The notes: generated by a model from the sequence alone, not told the origin. A stretch of 64,000 nt of DNA from Hypomesus transpacificus (GCF_021917145.1 NW_025813765.1:124001-188000); one strand, 5' to 3'. Shown: positions 44,705 through 56,977, counted from the first letter of the stretch. Numbers and translations: made by a program.

Positions 44705-45305
44705 TAATTTAGCATATCATTTGCCTGTATATATATATATATATAGTTTAAATTAGTTGTTGTTGTTCATATTTATATTTTTACAATTGTGGATAAATGT
44801 TTCTATTTATCAACTATTTGTTGGTCAGTCCGTCGTTATTTCCCAATCACTACTCTTTCTAACCAAATACGGCAAGTCTGCAAGAAGTAAGAGCAGCAAA
44901 AAGTGACTAACTTTACGCTTGCTTGCGCACATTGTTTTAAAATATTTAATATATGGATCATGCAAGTGTTGATATGGTAAGTGCAGAAACCAAAAAGACA
45001 GAGCTTCAGATAAGAGCACACAAAGCTCAGAAGCCACACAGTTTGAGAGATAGATAGATGGATGGATAGAGAGATAGATCTAATTAAAACTAACCAAAAA
45101 CAGTACTCCTGTGTGGAGTGAATACAAATAAAGGCAAATAGTGTACAATAGATAACCCTATAAAATATAAATAATGCACTAGTGGATACAAATGGTTTTG
45201 AAATTACACTAAATTAGCAACGTATCTCCATCTATCTTATATTGTTACATTTTGATAACATACACACTTGGAGACTCAAGTGTGTGTGTTTATTAGAAAT
45301 AGTCA

Positions 45306-45343
45306 AAGGTGCCGTAGGTGGGACGCGAACCGCGGACCTTCGG
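45306..45343 (-). pseudogene. tRNA-like 3' remnant, copy 3
   Basis: Same T-arm-like sequence as 17455-17490. B-box-like core at 45320-45331. Confidence 0.33.
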
Positions 45344-45457
45344 TTCCATTCTACGTCTTCCCCAAACACTGTAAAATTCATAATTTCGGGTGTTTTTTCG
45401 AATTGTCTTAAAACGTAACGGGTTAAACATGTTTAAACTATGAATGGGGACTTTCAA

Positions 45458-45564
45458 CTTTCCCCTTTTCTCTCTTTTTCCTCTTCTTCTCCCTTTTTCC
45501 TCCTTTTTTCTCCCTTTTTCCTCCTTTTTTCTTCCCCCTCCCTTCTCCCCCTTCTTCCCCCCTC
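45458..45564 (+). repeat. 107-bp pure pyrimidine tract
   Basis: As 17605-17711. Confidence 0.85.
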
Positions 45565-45587
45565 AAACAGGCGATTGTTCCCCAGCT

Positions 45588-45654
45588 TTAGCGGAAATGG
45601 TAGAGCGCTCGCTTAGCATGCGAGAAGTAGCGGGATCGATGCCCGCATTCTCCA
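45588..45654 (+). pseudogene. tRNA-Ala (AGC), 5'-truncated by element 3, A box altered
   Basis: 67-nt remainder. Unlike the other three it reads TTAGCGGAAATGG instead of TTAGCTCAAATGG, which breaks the D stem and A box as well. Confidence 0.85.
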
Positions 45655-45839
45655 ATGCTTTTCGGCTCGTTTGTTGTTCAGTGGCTCGGCTAGTTCAATA
45701 AGACAAGTTTATCCGGTTTGTCCGGTGTCGCAATCCTCTCTGACCAGTCAGTGGTCTGCAGTGTTATGGCGTGACCTTTTTGAAAATGACGCGTTGACCA
45801 CTTCCTTGAGTAGACGGTATTTTGCAAACACCACGGGTT

Positions 45840-45914
45840 TACCCAAACCGAGGATCAAACCAGAGACCTTGACACCCTCGGCCTAACTCTCTCTCCCAAC
45901 TGAGCTATAGGCGT
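45840..45914 (-). pseudogene. tRNA-Phe-like pseudogene
   Basis: Copy of 481-555. Confidence 0.6.
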
Positions 45915-45994
45915 TCCAAACCCAGTCAGTAGCATTCCAAAGCCTTGCCACAAACGAAATAAAGCAATGGAAAAGATCCCCAAAAAGGGGTGGT

Positions 45995-46068
45995 TGGCCC
46001 GTATGGGGATCGAACCCACGACCTTGGCGTTATTAGCACCACGCTCTGACCAACTGAGCTAACGGGCC
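45995..46068 (-). tRNA. tRNA-Ile (AAT)
   Basis: Intact, C11 form. The only whole tRNA gene between elements 3 and 4. Confidence 0.96.
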
Positions 46069-46276
46069 AGAGACACACTCACCAGCCGCGGACACTGTCT
46101 CCAGCCGCGGAAATGCAATGTCCTAGGCGCCACCTCGTGTCGGCGTGAAACGACCGGTCGTATTCGGCCCACGCTGTAAGTCGTTTTTCCTCACTCTAAA
46201 TTCAAGGGGATGTCAAGAAAGCGATTAAACGGGAGCTACGAGTCTTGCAAGACTCCAACGTCCACTGCTGAGCAAG

Positions 46277-46287
46277 GGGGAATTAGC
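46277..46287 (+). pseudogene. tRNA-Ala 5' stub at left junction of element 4
   Basis: GGGGAATTAGC, as at 37894-37904. Confidence 0.85.
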
Positions 46288-46584
46288 GGCACCCGGAGCA
46301 CATTCGACTGGCTATCGCGACCAATTAGCTACCTCGGTTCAAGGTTCGAGGGCCAATCGGATTCTCACTGTCCAATTGCGTCAGTCCGATTGCGCCAATC
46401 GGAACACGTACATCTCCAATTACGTCACGCCGAGCTGAGCCGTAGCAACGGCGTCCACGACCCCAGAGACCCCCGCCGAGGTTGACCCCCGCCGAAGTTG
46501 TGAGATGAGTGACAGTAGTCGCGTCAGTTCATTCATTGAAGGATACGCTCTTTCAAGTTGTCTGTAGTACCGCGCACCGCAAAG
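46288..46584 (+). promoter_or_regulatory. CCAAT-rich promoter and exon 1, copy 4
   Basis: Same as copy 3 at an offset of 8,383. Upstream frame at 46505-46567. Intron 1 is 46585-47037. Confidence 0.55.
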
Positions 46585-47037
46585 GTAAATACATACATAG
46601 CTAATCAAAATAATTTTCCGTTTGACATTTCAATACATGTTAGCATTCATCGGGTCAATGACAAGTAATATCACGAATATTAGAGTTTGTCATTTCAGAG
46701 TTTGTCATGTAGGCTAGTTAGTAGATTTCCTCAGGTAGTATTGCTGTCATTTAGCTAGCTACTTTTATAAGGGATTACTAATAGGTTACTGTAGCGACAG
46801 ATGTTATTCCGACTAGCAAAAGCAATATTTAACCTGTTATATATAATATATGTCACTGGGGACAAAACGAAATAAATATAACTTTTTCACTTGTGGTAAT
46901 AAAGTGACCCAGAACAAGTACAAACATATTCTTCTGGAAATAGTAGCCAGCTAAATATTTGAAATGTTAAAAAGCTAATTATAACAATAAATACATGTTA
47001 TTGTACTAGTGTAAAAATCGCTCCTTTTACCTATTAG

Positions 47038-50000
47038 ATGTCGAGTTCAAAGAGCCACAAAGGAATGGGGGATGGGGAATGGATGTCCCGTTTGAGGAGG
47101 TTTGCCAGCTCTGGGGTTTGGCCTGCTGATGCAGGCAACAGGCCAGCCCCAAGACAGAAGAGGTGGTATGACCTCTTTCAAAAGGTATATAAAATGAGCA
47201 AAAGATCACAGAAAAAAAATTCTGATGGCCTATAAAAGATGACTGAATTGCCAGAAATACCAGTCACAGTATGGGACCTTGATAAACATAATGAACAGCA
47301 ACTTCAGTGTCAATGTCATGTTTAGTCACCAATAGAAGATATGTCAAAACGCTCCATTTCTATTGGGTTGTTTTCGTTAAAAAAGTGTTTGTTTTATTTG
47401 GAACAGATTGAGAAGTGCCCGTTACAGTCAGGGGGTCAAAGAATGCTGTTTGGTGGGACACAGCAGTGTGCTTGTGGCTTTCACAACCCAAAGGTAATGT
47501 GAATGAGACTTCTTGACACCAAAACACTAAAAGAATCACTATGTGATGTGCTCAGTAATGTGATGTCTGACATGGATCTCTCTGTCCTTAATACAGCCAA
47601 CCACTGGGCAAACTGTGGCAGAGACCTCTACCTGTGCTGCCCCTCCCCCACTGGGAACAGCCTCTACCTCAGCCTCTGCCTCTGCCCCTCCTCCACTGGG
47701 AATGGCCTCAGCCTCTGCCTCAGCCCATGTCCCAGCACGGCCCACACTGAATTTGTCCATGGTGAGTATTTCAATATTATTGTCATACAAGCTTTCAAAT
47801 ATGGACAACCACTGATTACATATGATGATGGCAAAATGGAAGAGCATTTCAGGTTTACAATGTATTCCTTTGATAAATGCTCTAATTGTCACCACAGTTT
47901 TCTAAACCACGATTTGGAGGCTCACATGGCGCTGCTGCAAAGCCAAATGTGAATGTGGTTAGGAAAGCAAAGGTAAATATGATTATATGTAAATATAATA
48001 TAATACATATTTATAGGTTAATATGAGCAAACCTACATCTTAAGAGCTTGATTTGAGTCCATTGATTTCTACTTTTTACAAATGCTTCCCCCCATCCTTC
48101 TCCCAGCCTCTGTCCAGTCCACCCACCATGACAGGAGACACCCAGGCCACTGCCAGCTCACCCATGGCCTCTGTGAGGACCACCCCACCTGGCTTTGGTT
48201 CCCCTACAGCCTCTGTGAGGACCACCCCACCTGGCTTTGGTTCCCCTACGGCCTCTGTGAGGACCCCCCCACCTGGCTTCGGTTCCCCTATGGCCTCTGT
48301 GAGGCCCAGAACACCATCAAGCCCTGCCGTGGCTTTTGTGAGGACGGAATCACCGCTCTCAAAGCCCCCATCCACCCCCTACAAAGCCTCCATGAGGACA
48401 ACTTCTCGCTCCAGCCCTGCGATGACCTCTGTGAGGCCCAGCACAGCTTCCAGCCTCAGCACTGTTGTCTCAGAGACCAGCACCAGCCCTGCAATGGCTG
48501 CTGTAAGTGTTGTGTTCTTGGAACTGTTTTAGTTTTATAAGATGAGGTTGTTCTCATATGATTGGGCTATTCTGTTTTTATAAATATATTTATTTCTCTT
48601 GTTTTGTAACAGGATGTGCATGATGAGGATGAGCTTGCTGCTCCTGGCCCTGCTCCTGGTCCAACTCCTGACTTCTGGCTTCCTGTCAGAATGAAGGAGA
48701 CGATCCCAGTTCAGGACCAACGGTGGATTGCGTCCACCCTTTTTCAGTCTGGCAAGCTGCGTTTGAACTTGAAGCTCTGGTATGAGCCACCAGCCTCTGC
48801 CCTGATATACCACCAGGCTCCAACACCGGACCGCTTTTTTGCCCACAGGCTCTTGGTATGGATGCCCTATCACTTGTGGAAAGTGAGGGTAGTCTGCCAA
48901 ACCTGTGGGAAGCAGCTGACGGGGTATGGTGTGCACAAGAGGGTGCGTAAGGTCCTGGACGTGGACCGCTACTACCTGATGGTGACGGAGACACTCAGGT
49001 GCACTGTGTGTCGCCTGACCCATCTGGCAACCAGTCAGGCTGTCCTGGACCAGCTGGACCTGCCTCACAGGAGGAAGTTCAGGATGATCCTGACACGCTT
49101 GTGAGTTAAAAATCTACAATCATTTTCTGATAATGCCTGCTGCAGGTCCTTACATAATTGAACAAGTTCTTGAAACTTATCTGTCTTTTCTTCAAGGTAT
49201 GCTTGTGACATACGGGTCATCCGCATGTTGCGGGAACGGACCCTCGGCAATAGCCCGGCGTGCCTGGTGAAGCAGCTGCGGGAGAACCATGGGGAGGAGT
49301 GGTTGGACCGCCTGGCCGACTACTTGGGGGAGTGTGCGGCCTTCGTTGACCAGCCCAGCCTCTTCCCAGTGACCTGCCAGGAACCTCCACAGCCCCTCGA
49401 TGTCCCAACCAGCCGGTGGGTGCTGTCGGTGTACGGCAGGGACATCATCAGCCGGATGGACCATATAAAGGCGTCCATCACGTCAACCTTTGGTAACATT
49501 TTGAAGATGGACTCCACCAAAAAGGTAATAGGATGAAGAAAATCCATAGTGTAAATTATGTACAACACAATGAAAACATGAAACCTCAATGATTTGTATT
49601 CTTACAAGCACACATACACACACACATCCATGCCTTTGATTAGACTGCAGTAATACATAAATAAATAAATACACTTCTGTGTTTATTTAACAGACTTTCT
49701 TTTGAAACCTCTCATGAAGTTTTCTGTGTGAATTTTGTCATTTCAGATGACAAAGAAGCTGGCTGGTGCAGCAAAGGGGACTGCATTCTGGGTGACCTCG
49801 GTGGGGAATGAGATCGGCCAGGTCCTCATCAGTGTCCTGACTGCCCAGGAGGGACCGGGGCTGGACCCGATGGTCTCTGGCCTCATTGAGAGGTACACCC
49901 AGGCAGGTGCAGCTCCCCCGGTCCTGCTCTATGTGGACTGTGGCTGCTGCTCAGAGGAGGGGGAGACCAAGCTTCAGGCCAGGTTTGGTGGGTGGCCTGA

Positions 50001-52944
50001 CCTGAAAATAAGGCTGGACATCTGGCATTTTATGCGACGGCTGGCCGTGGGATGCACCACCGATGCCCATGCCCTGTACCCCCTCTTCATGAGCCGCCTG
50101 TCTGTGTGCCTGTTCGAGTGGGACGCAGCAGACGTAGCCCTACTGCGCAGGGTGAAGAGGGAGCAGCTCAAAAGGGAGGGTGTGCCCCTCATCACCAGTG
50201 ACATGGTGGACAAGGCCATCACCAAGGCTGAGCTGTCCCAGTTCTGCAGGCGGAGGACACGTGGAGTGGACGCCACGGTCCTCCGCATTGAGCAGCTGCT
50301 GCAGGAGCTGATGGGGGAGAAGGGGAGAGACCTGCTCGGGGTTCCGCTGCTGGACCAGCCTAAGATGGAGCACATCTGGCGCACCCAGAAGAGGCACGTG
50401 AAGTGCATCCAGGATGTGCCAGGTGTACTCCTGTACACTGAGACAGGCAGTTCCACCAGGGAGGGGATCCAGCTGACCACATACAGGTGTGCAAGAGGCT
50501 CCACCTCCTTGGAGTCCTTCCACTGCCACCTGAACAGGTTTATTCCAGGTTGGTGTAGATCTTCATCTAAACATTATTCTTAATAATGAAATTATATTCA
50601 AATAGCCTTGTTAATCATTGTTCACGTTCTCTTTTTTTTTTAGGAACGAGTGCAAACCTGCTCAACTTCCAGCTGTACCTCCTGGAAGGCCTGAACAGGT
50701 GGAACCAGAACCGGGCAGCGGCCTCCATCACCACCAAGCGCATGGCGCTGTTGACGTACGCGGGGGACGTGCTGGAGTCCGTCAACAGCAACAGCCTGAA
50801 GGTGTTTGGAAGGAAGTATGTCCCCTCCTTCATCCCGCCGAGAAAGTACACCGGTAAGTCTCAGGGCAAATATGAATACAAATAATGATGTTGTTGAGAG
50901 CTCAGTATTTATGCATCATGGTAAGTTCCATATCTGTTTTTTAATACTCATTAGCATTGCATTGTTGTTCATGTTCAGGAGAGTTGCTTGGGGTGAACTA
51001 CCTGCTTAGGCAGACAGGGCAGCCCTTGCAGGACATGGACCCCGACTCTGAGGAGACAGACCAACTGCTGGAGGACCACGCCACAGAGGAGGAACAGGCG
51101 GATGAAGGGTTTGAGGATGACGAACAGGACCTCACTATTGGTAGTGTTTCGGAAGACCTCCCGTCTTCCGCCCTGCCTTCCACCACCCTGCCTGTGGTCC
51201 CCACCCTGCCCCTCACCTCCTCCACCCTGCCTTCCACCACCCTGCCTGTGGTCCCCACCGTGCCCCTCACCTCCTCCACCCTGCCTTCTAACACCCTGCC
51301 ACTCACCTCCTCCACCCTGCCTTCCACCACCTTGTCTCTAACCACCTCCATCCTACCTGTCACCACCACCACTCTGCCTGTCACCCCCATGCCTGTAGCT
51401 ACCACCCTGCCTCCCCCCATAACCCAGCCTTGTGTCCCAGGTGCCTCCTCACAGGTGCCTGAAGAACAGCTGGTATGTTAACTTTCTACTAGTAATTAAC
51501 TGTCATTCATAGAAACTAACAAGTTCAGTAGTTAGGAAAGTGTCTGAATACAAGCGCAATTCATTATTAGGAACAACACACAGTAATTGACAGCAAACAA
51601 ATAAAACACACAGCAGCAGCAGTCAATATAACATACCTTTGCCATGAGGTGTTCAGCGCTAATGTGAAATTGTTCAATGTTTCAGGCTGTGGACGAGCAT
51701 GGCATGCCAGGCATGGATCGGGTGGATAGACTGGCAGAGTGCTTAGTGGAGCTGAGGCATCAGACCAACATGACCCTCGATAACCAGCAGGTCAGCAAGA
51801 CATTCATTGTACAACAGATATTTGTTTATATATTTATAATATATAAACATATAAAATATATGTTTTCTTTCCTTCTTAGGTCAGCAACATTGTGGGGCTG
51901 TGGCAAGACCTGCTGGATTACGACAAGCAGAGGGTCGTGTTTGCTGCGCGGCACCTGGACAGGCTGATAAAGGGAAGGTTCCGCCACAAAAAAAAGGTGG
52001 AGTTCACGCCAGGTGTGGAGAGTGTGGAGAGGTGTGTCCTGGGGTCCACTGGTTCGCCTGCTCAGTGGCCAGACTGCTGCCGCCTTGTGGAGGCCATCTT
52101 TGTCCGGCTCTCGGACATCCATAAGAGTCCCAGGAAGCAGGGGAAGAGCAGCATGTCCAGGTGGACTCTGATCCTGCAGGACTACCGCAAGGTCCGGCAG
52201 CTCATCCTGGGCAATGGGGCCATCATGCAGGGCACCACCCTGCAGCTGGTGGAGGTGAACCAGTCGACCCTCTCCCAGTGGTACAACCGGAGGGTGAAGA
52301 GGCAGGATCTGGCTGTGCTGCAGCAGGGCATAAACTTGCCAGGTCCTCTGTCTGTGGCTACCGAGCCTCTCCCGCCTGCCAACGTCCGCCCTGCTGTTGC
52401 TCCACCTCAACCCCAGGGAGCAGCCCACACCTACCACCTGCCGCAGAGCACAGCAGGGCAGGCAAAGACCAAGAGGCGGGCAACATATGCAGCCACAGCA
52501 CCACCTCCAGCGGTCCGACCCAGGCTGGCAGCCCAGAGGCAGCTCTTCCCTGGCCCTTCAGCCGCCCTTGGAGCCCCCACTCCCATCCCTATCATGCCCC
52601 GCCCTACCATCATTGCCCCTCGCCCTGCTGCCGTCCCCACTGTGGTGTTTGTCTCCCGAGCCCCTGGTATGAGGGCACCCTCTGCCCCCTCTCCATTGAT
52701 GGTCCCCCAAGCCCTGCGTTTTGTCCCACCCTCTTCCTGCACCACCCACCTTCCCCAGCTTCGTCCTGCTCCTGGTCCAGCTCCCCGTGCCCACCAGAGG
52801 AGAGTGGAGGCCAACAAATGCTGGAGGTGTGGCCAGAACAGAACGGCAGAGACTGGCCACAGCCAGTATAAGGGGACTGTTTACTGCCCCTCTGCAGAGA
52901 CTCTGTCCAGAGAGCAGTGGCTAGAGGAGCAAAAAAAGAAATAA
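47038..52944 (+). CDS. DDE transposase-like zinc-binding protein, copy 4, 1453 aa
   Basis: Coding exons: 47038-47184, 47407-47493, 47597-47761, 47898-47972, 48107-48502, 48613-49100, 49197-49524, 49747-50548, 50644-50853, 50979-51472, 51686-51790, 51880-52944. Same length as copy 3 but with the Ala and terminal Lys residues of copies 1 and 2 restored at copy 3's private changes. The acceptor before exon 50644 has the plain T run of copies 1 and 2. The frame is open throughout. Confidence 0.75.
48167..48292 (+). repeat. 42-bp coding minisatellite, three units
   Basis: As 26544-26669. Confidence 0.88.
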
Positions 52945-52957
52945 TTCTTTGGGCCTT

Positions 52958-53086
52958 TGTATATAGTTTTCATTGTTTAGATATAGTTAATGCTTAGATT
53001 TCCCGTGTGTATATCGTTTTCATTGTTTAGATATAGTTTATGCTTAGATTTCCATTGTGTATATAGTTTTCATTGTGTAAATATTG
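52958..53086 (+). repeat. 50-bp tandem repeat in 3' UTR, copy 4
   Basis: As 16721-16849. (TA)10 follows at 53110-53129. Confidence 0.82.
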
Positions 53087-53689
53087 TAATTTAGCATATC
53101 ATTTGCCTGTATATATATATATATATATAGTTTAAATTAGTTGTTGTTGTTCATATTTCTATTTTTACAATTGTGGATAAATGTTTCTATTTATCAACTA
53201 TTTGTTGGTCAGTCCGTCGTTATTTCCCAATCACTACTCTTTCTAACCAAATACGGCAAGTCTGCAAGAAGTAAGAGCAGCAAAAAGTGACTAACTTTAC
53301 GCTTGCTTGCGCACATTGTTTTAAAATATTTAATATATGGATCATGCAAGTGTTGATATGGTAAGTGCAGAAACCAAAAAGACAGAGCTTCAGATAAGAG
53401 CACACAAAGCTCAGAAGCCACACAGTTTGAGAGATAGATAGATGGATGGATAGAGAGATAGATCTAATTAAAACTAACCAAAAACAGTACTCCTGTGTGG
53501 AGTGAATACAAATAAAGGCAAATAGTGTACAATAGATAACCCTGTAAAATATAAATAATGCACTAGTGGATACAAATGGTTTTGAAATTACACTAAATTA
53601 GCAACGTATCTCCATCTATCTTATATTGTTACATTTTGATAACATACACACTTGGAGACTCAAGTGTGTGTGTTTATTAGAAATAGTCA

Positions 53690-53727
53690 AAGGTGCCGTA
53701 GGTGGGACGCGAACCGCGGACCTTCGG
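53690..53727 (-). pseudogene. tRNA-like 3' remnant, copy 4
   Basis: Same T-arm-like sequence as 17455-17490. B-box-like core at 53704-53715. Confidence 0.33.
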
Positions 53728-53841
53728 TTCCATTCTACGTCTTCCCCAAACACTGTAAAATTCATAATTTCGGGTGTTTTTTCGAATTGTCTTAAAACGT
53801 AACGGGTTAAACATGTTTAAACTATGAATGGGGACTTTCAA

Positions 53842-53948
53842 CTTTCCCCTTTTCTCTCTTTTTCCTCTTCTTCTCCCTTTTTCCTCCTTTTTTCTCCCTT
53901 TTTCCTCCTTTTTTCTTCCCCCTCCCTTCTCCCCCTTCTTCCCCCCTC
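53842..53948 (+). repeat. 107-bp pure pyrimidine tract
   Basis: As 17605-17711. Confidence 0.85.
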
Positions 53949-53971
53949 AAACAGGCGATTGTTCCCCAGCT

Positions 53972-54038
53972 TTAGCTCAAATGGTAGAGCGCTCGCTTAG
54001 CATGCGAGAAGTAGCGGGATCGATGCCCGCATTCTCCA
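53972..54038 (+). pseudogene. tRNA-Ala (AGC), 5'-truncated by element 4
   Basis: 67-nt remainder as at 17735-17801, with the normal A box. Confidence 0.85.
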
Positions 54039-54223
54039 ATGCTTTTCGGCTCGTTTGTTGTTCAGTGGCTCGGCTAGTTCAATAAGACAAGTTTATCCGG
54101 TTTGTCCGGTGTCGCAATCCTCTCTGACCAGTCAGTGGTCTGCAGTGTTATGGCGTGACCTTTTTGAAAATGACGCGTTGACCACTTCCTTGAGTAGACG
54201 GTATTTTGCAAACACCACGGGTT

Positions 54224-54298
54224 TACCCAAACCGAGGATCAAACCAGAGACCTTGACACCCTCGGCCTAACTCTCTCTCCCAACTGAGCTATAGGCGT
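54224..54298 (-). pseudogene. tRNA-Phe-like pseudogene
   Basis: Copy of 481-555. Confidence 0.6.
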
Positions 54299-54378
54299 TC
54301 CAAACCCAGTCAGTAGCATTCCAAAGCCTTGCCACAAACGAAATAAAGCAATGGAAAAGATCCCCAAAAAGGGGTGGT

Positions 54379-54452
54379 TGGCCCGTATGGGGATCGAACC
54401 CACGACCTTGGCGTTATTAGCACCACGCTCTGACCAACTGAGCTAACGGGCC
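54379..54452 (-). tRNA. tRNA-Ile (AAT)
   Basis: Intact, C11 form. Confidence 0.96.
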
Positions 54453-54660
54453 AGAGACACACTCACCAGCCGCGGACACTGTCTCCAGCCGCGGAAATGC
54501 AATGTCCTAGGCGCCACCTCGTGTCGGCGTGAAACGACCGGTCGTATTCGGCCCACGCTGTAAGTCGTTTTTCCTCACTCTAAATTCAAGGGGATGTCAA
54601 GAAAGCGATTAAACGGGAGCTACGAGTCTTGCAAGACTCCAACGTCCACTGCTGAGCAAG

Positions 54661-54733
54661 GGGGAATTAGCTCAAATGGTAGAGCGCTCGCTTAGCATGC
54701 GAGAAGTAGCGGGATCGATGCCCGCATTCTCCA
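54661..54733 (+). tRNA. tRNA-Ala (AGC)
   Basis: Intact, same as 223-295. Confidence 0.96.
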
Positions 54734-54918
54734 ATGCTTTTCGGCTCGTTTGTTGTTCAGTGGCTCGGCTAGTTCAATAAGACAAGTTTATCCGGTTTGT
54801 CCGGTGTCGCAATCCTCTCTGACCAGTCAGTGGTCTGCAGTGTTATGGCGTGACCTTTTTGAAAATGACGCGTTGACCACTTCCTTGAGTAGACGGTATT
54901 TTGCAAACACCACGGGTT

Positions 54919-54993
54919 TACCCAAACCGAGGATCAAACCAGAGACCTTGACACCCTCGGCCTAACTCTCTCTCCCAACTGAGCTATAGGCGT
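54919..54993 (-). pseudogene. tRNA-Phe-like pseudogene
   Basis: Copy of 481-555. Confidence 0.6.
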
Positions 54994-55073
54994 TCCAAAC
55001 CCAGTCAGTAGCATTCCAAAGCCTTGCCACAAACGAAATAAAGCAATGGAAAAGATCCCCAAAAAGGGGTGGT

Positions 55074-55147
55074 TGGCCCGTATGGGGATCGAACCCACGA
55101 CCTTGGCGTTATTAGCACCACGCTCTGACCAACTGAGCTAACGGGCC
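55074..55147 (-). tRNA. tRNA-Ile (AAT)
   Basis: Intact, C11 form. Confidence 0.96.
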
Positions 55148-55355
55148 AGAGACACACTCGCCAGCCGCGGACACTGTCTCCAGCCGCGGAAATGCAATGG
55201 CCTAGGCGCCACCTCGTGTCGGCGTGAAACGACCGGTCGTATTCGGCCCACGCTGTAAGTCGTTTTTCCTCACTCTAAATTCAAGGGGATGTCAAGAAAG
55301 CGATTAAACGGGAGCTACGAGTCTTGCAAGACTCCAACGTCCACTGCTGAGCAAG

Positions 55356-55428
55356 GGGGAATTAGCTCAAATGGTAGAGCGCTCGCTTAGCATGCGAGAA
55401 GTAGCGGGATCGATGCCCGCATTCTCCA
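55356..55428 (+). tRNA. tRNA-Ala (AGC)
   Basis: Intact, in a 672-bp unit. Confidence 0.96.
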
Positions 55429-55590
55429 ATGCTTTTCGGCTCGTTTGTTGTTCAGTGGCTCGGCTAGTTCAATAAGACAAGTTTATCCGGTTTGTCCGGT
55501 GTCGCAATCCTCTCTGACCAGTCAGTGGTCTGCAGTGTTATGGCGTGACCACTCCCTTGAGTAGACGGTATTTTGCAAACACCACGGGTT

Positions 55591-55665
55591 TACCCAAACC
55601 GAGGATCAAACCAGAGACCTTGACACCCTCGGCCTAACTCTCTCTCCCAACTGAGCTATAGGCGT
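55591..55665 (-). pseudogene. tRNA-Phe-like pseudogene
   Basis: Copy of 481-555. Confidence 0.6.
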
Positions 55666-55745
55666 TCCAAACCCAGTCAGTAGCATTCCAAAGCCTTGCC
55701 ACAAACGAAATAAAGCAATGGAAAAGATCCCCAAAAAGGGGTGGC

Positions 55746-55819
55746 TGGCCCGTATGGGGATCGAACCCACGACCTTGGCGTTATTAGCACCACGCTCTGA
55801 CCAACTGAGCTAACGGGCC
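55746..55819 (-). tRNA. tRNA-Ile (AAT)
   Basis: Intact, C11 form. One base just 3' of the gene differs (55745). Confidence 0.96.
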
Positions 55820-56027
55820 AGAGACACACTCACCAGCCGCGGACACTGTCTCCAGCCGCGGAAATGCAATGTCCTAGGCGCCACCTCGTGTCGGCGTGAA
55901 ACGACCGGTCGTATTCGTCCCACGCTGTAAGTCGTTTTTCCTCACTCTAAATTCAAGGGGATGTCAAGAAAGCGATTAAACGGGAGCTACGAGTCTTGCA
56001 AGACTCCAACGTCCACTGCTGAGCAAG

Positions 56028-56100
56028 GGGGAATTAGCTCAAATGGTAGAGCGCTCGCTTAGCATGCGAGAAGTAGCGGGATCGATGCCCGCATTCTCCA
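56028..56100 (+). tRNA. tRNA-Ala (AGC)
   Basis: Intact, in a 692-bp unit. Confidence 0.96.
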
Positions 56101-56282
56101 ATGCTTTTCGGCTCGTTTGTTGTTCAGTGGCTCGGCTAGTTCAATAAGACAAGTTTATCCGGTTTGTCCGGTGTCGCAATCCTCTCTGACCAGTCAGTGG
56201 TCTGCAGTGTTATGGCGTGACCTTTTTGAAAATGACGCGTCCACTTCCTTGAGTAGACGGTATTTTGCAAACACCACGGGTT

Positions 56283-56357
56283 TACCCAAACCGAGGATCA
56301 AACCAGAGACCTTGACACCCTCGGCCTAACTCTCTCTCCCAACTGAGCTATAGGCGT
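56283..56357 (-). pseudogene. tRNA-Phe-like pseudogene
   Basis: Copy of 481-555. Confidence 0.6.
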
Positions 56358-56437
56358 TCCAAACCCAGTCAGTAGCATTCCAAAGCCTTGCCACAAACGA
56401 AATAAAGCAATGGAAAAGATCCCCAAAAAGGGGTGGT

Positions 56438-56511
56438 TGGCCCGTATGGGGATCGAACCCACGACCTTGGCGTTATTAGCACCACGCTCTGACCAACTGA
56501 GCTAACGGGCC
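56438..56511 (-). tRNA. tRNA-Ile (AAT)
   Basis: Intact, C11 form. Confidence 0.96.
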
Positions 56512-56719
56512 AGAGACACACTCACCAGCCGCGGACACTGTCTCCAGCCGCGGAAATGCAATGTCCTAGGCGCCACCTCGTGTCGGCGTGAAACGACCGG
56601 TCGTATTCGGCCCACGCTGTAAGTCGTTTTTCCTCACTCTAAATTCAAGGGGATGTCAAGAAAGCGATTAAACGGGAGCTACGAGTCTTGCAAGACTCCA
56701 ACGTCCACTGCTGAGCAAG

Positions 56720-56792
56720 GGGGAATTAGCTCAAATGGTAGAGCGCTCGCTTAGCATGCGAGAAGTAGCGGGATCGATGCCCGCATTCTCCA
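56720..56792 (+). tRNA. tRNA-Ala (AGC)
   Basis: Intact, same as 223-295. Confidence 0.96.
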
Positions 56793-56977
56793 ATGCTTTT
56801 CGGCTCGTTTGTTGTTCAGTGGCTCGGCTAGTTCAATAAGACAAGTTTATCCGGTTTGTCCGGTGTCGCAATCCTCTCTGACCAGTCAGTGGTCTGCAGT
56901 GTTATGGCGTGACCTTTTTGAAAATGACGCGTTGACCACTTCCTTGAGTAGACGGTATTTTGCAAACACCACGGGTT

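Larger units (their letters stand above)
37905..45587 (+). mobile_element. 7.7-kb gene-bearing insertion, copy 3
   Basis: 7,683 bp flanked by TTAGC at 37900-37904 and 45588-45592. It shares a 12-bp coding deletion and many substitutions with copy 4, its tandem duplicate 8,383 bp downstream. Confidence 0.7.
45588..46287. repeat. tRNA tandem array, block D (single unit)
   Basis: One monomer separates elements 3 and 4. It begins with a truncated tRNA-Ala and ends with an 11-nt tRNA-Ala stub, so it contains no intact tRNA-Ala. Its tRNA-Ile is whole. Confidence 0.97.
46288..53971 (+). mobile_element. 7.7-kb gene-bearing insertion, copy 4
   Basis: 7,684 bp flanked by TTAGC at 46283-46287 and 53972-53976. 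It is closest to copy 3. Confidence 0.7.
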
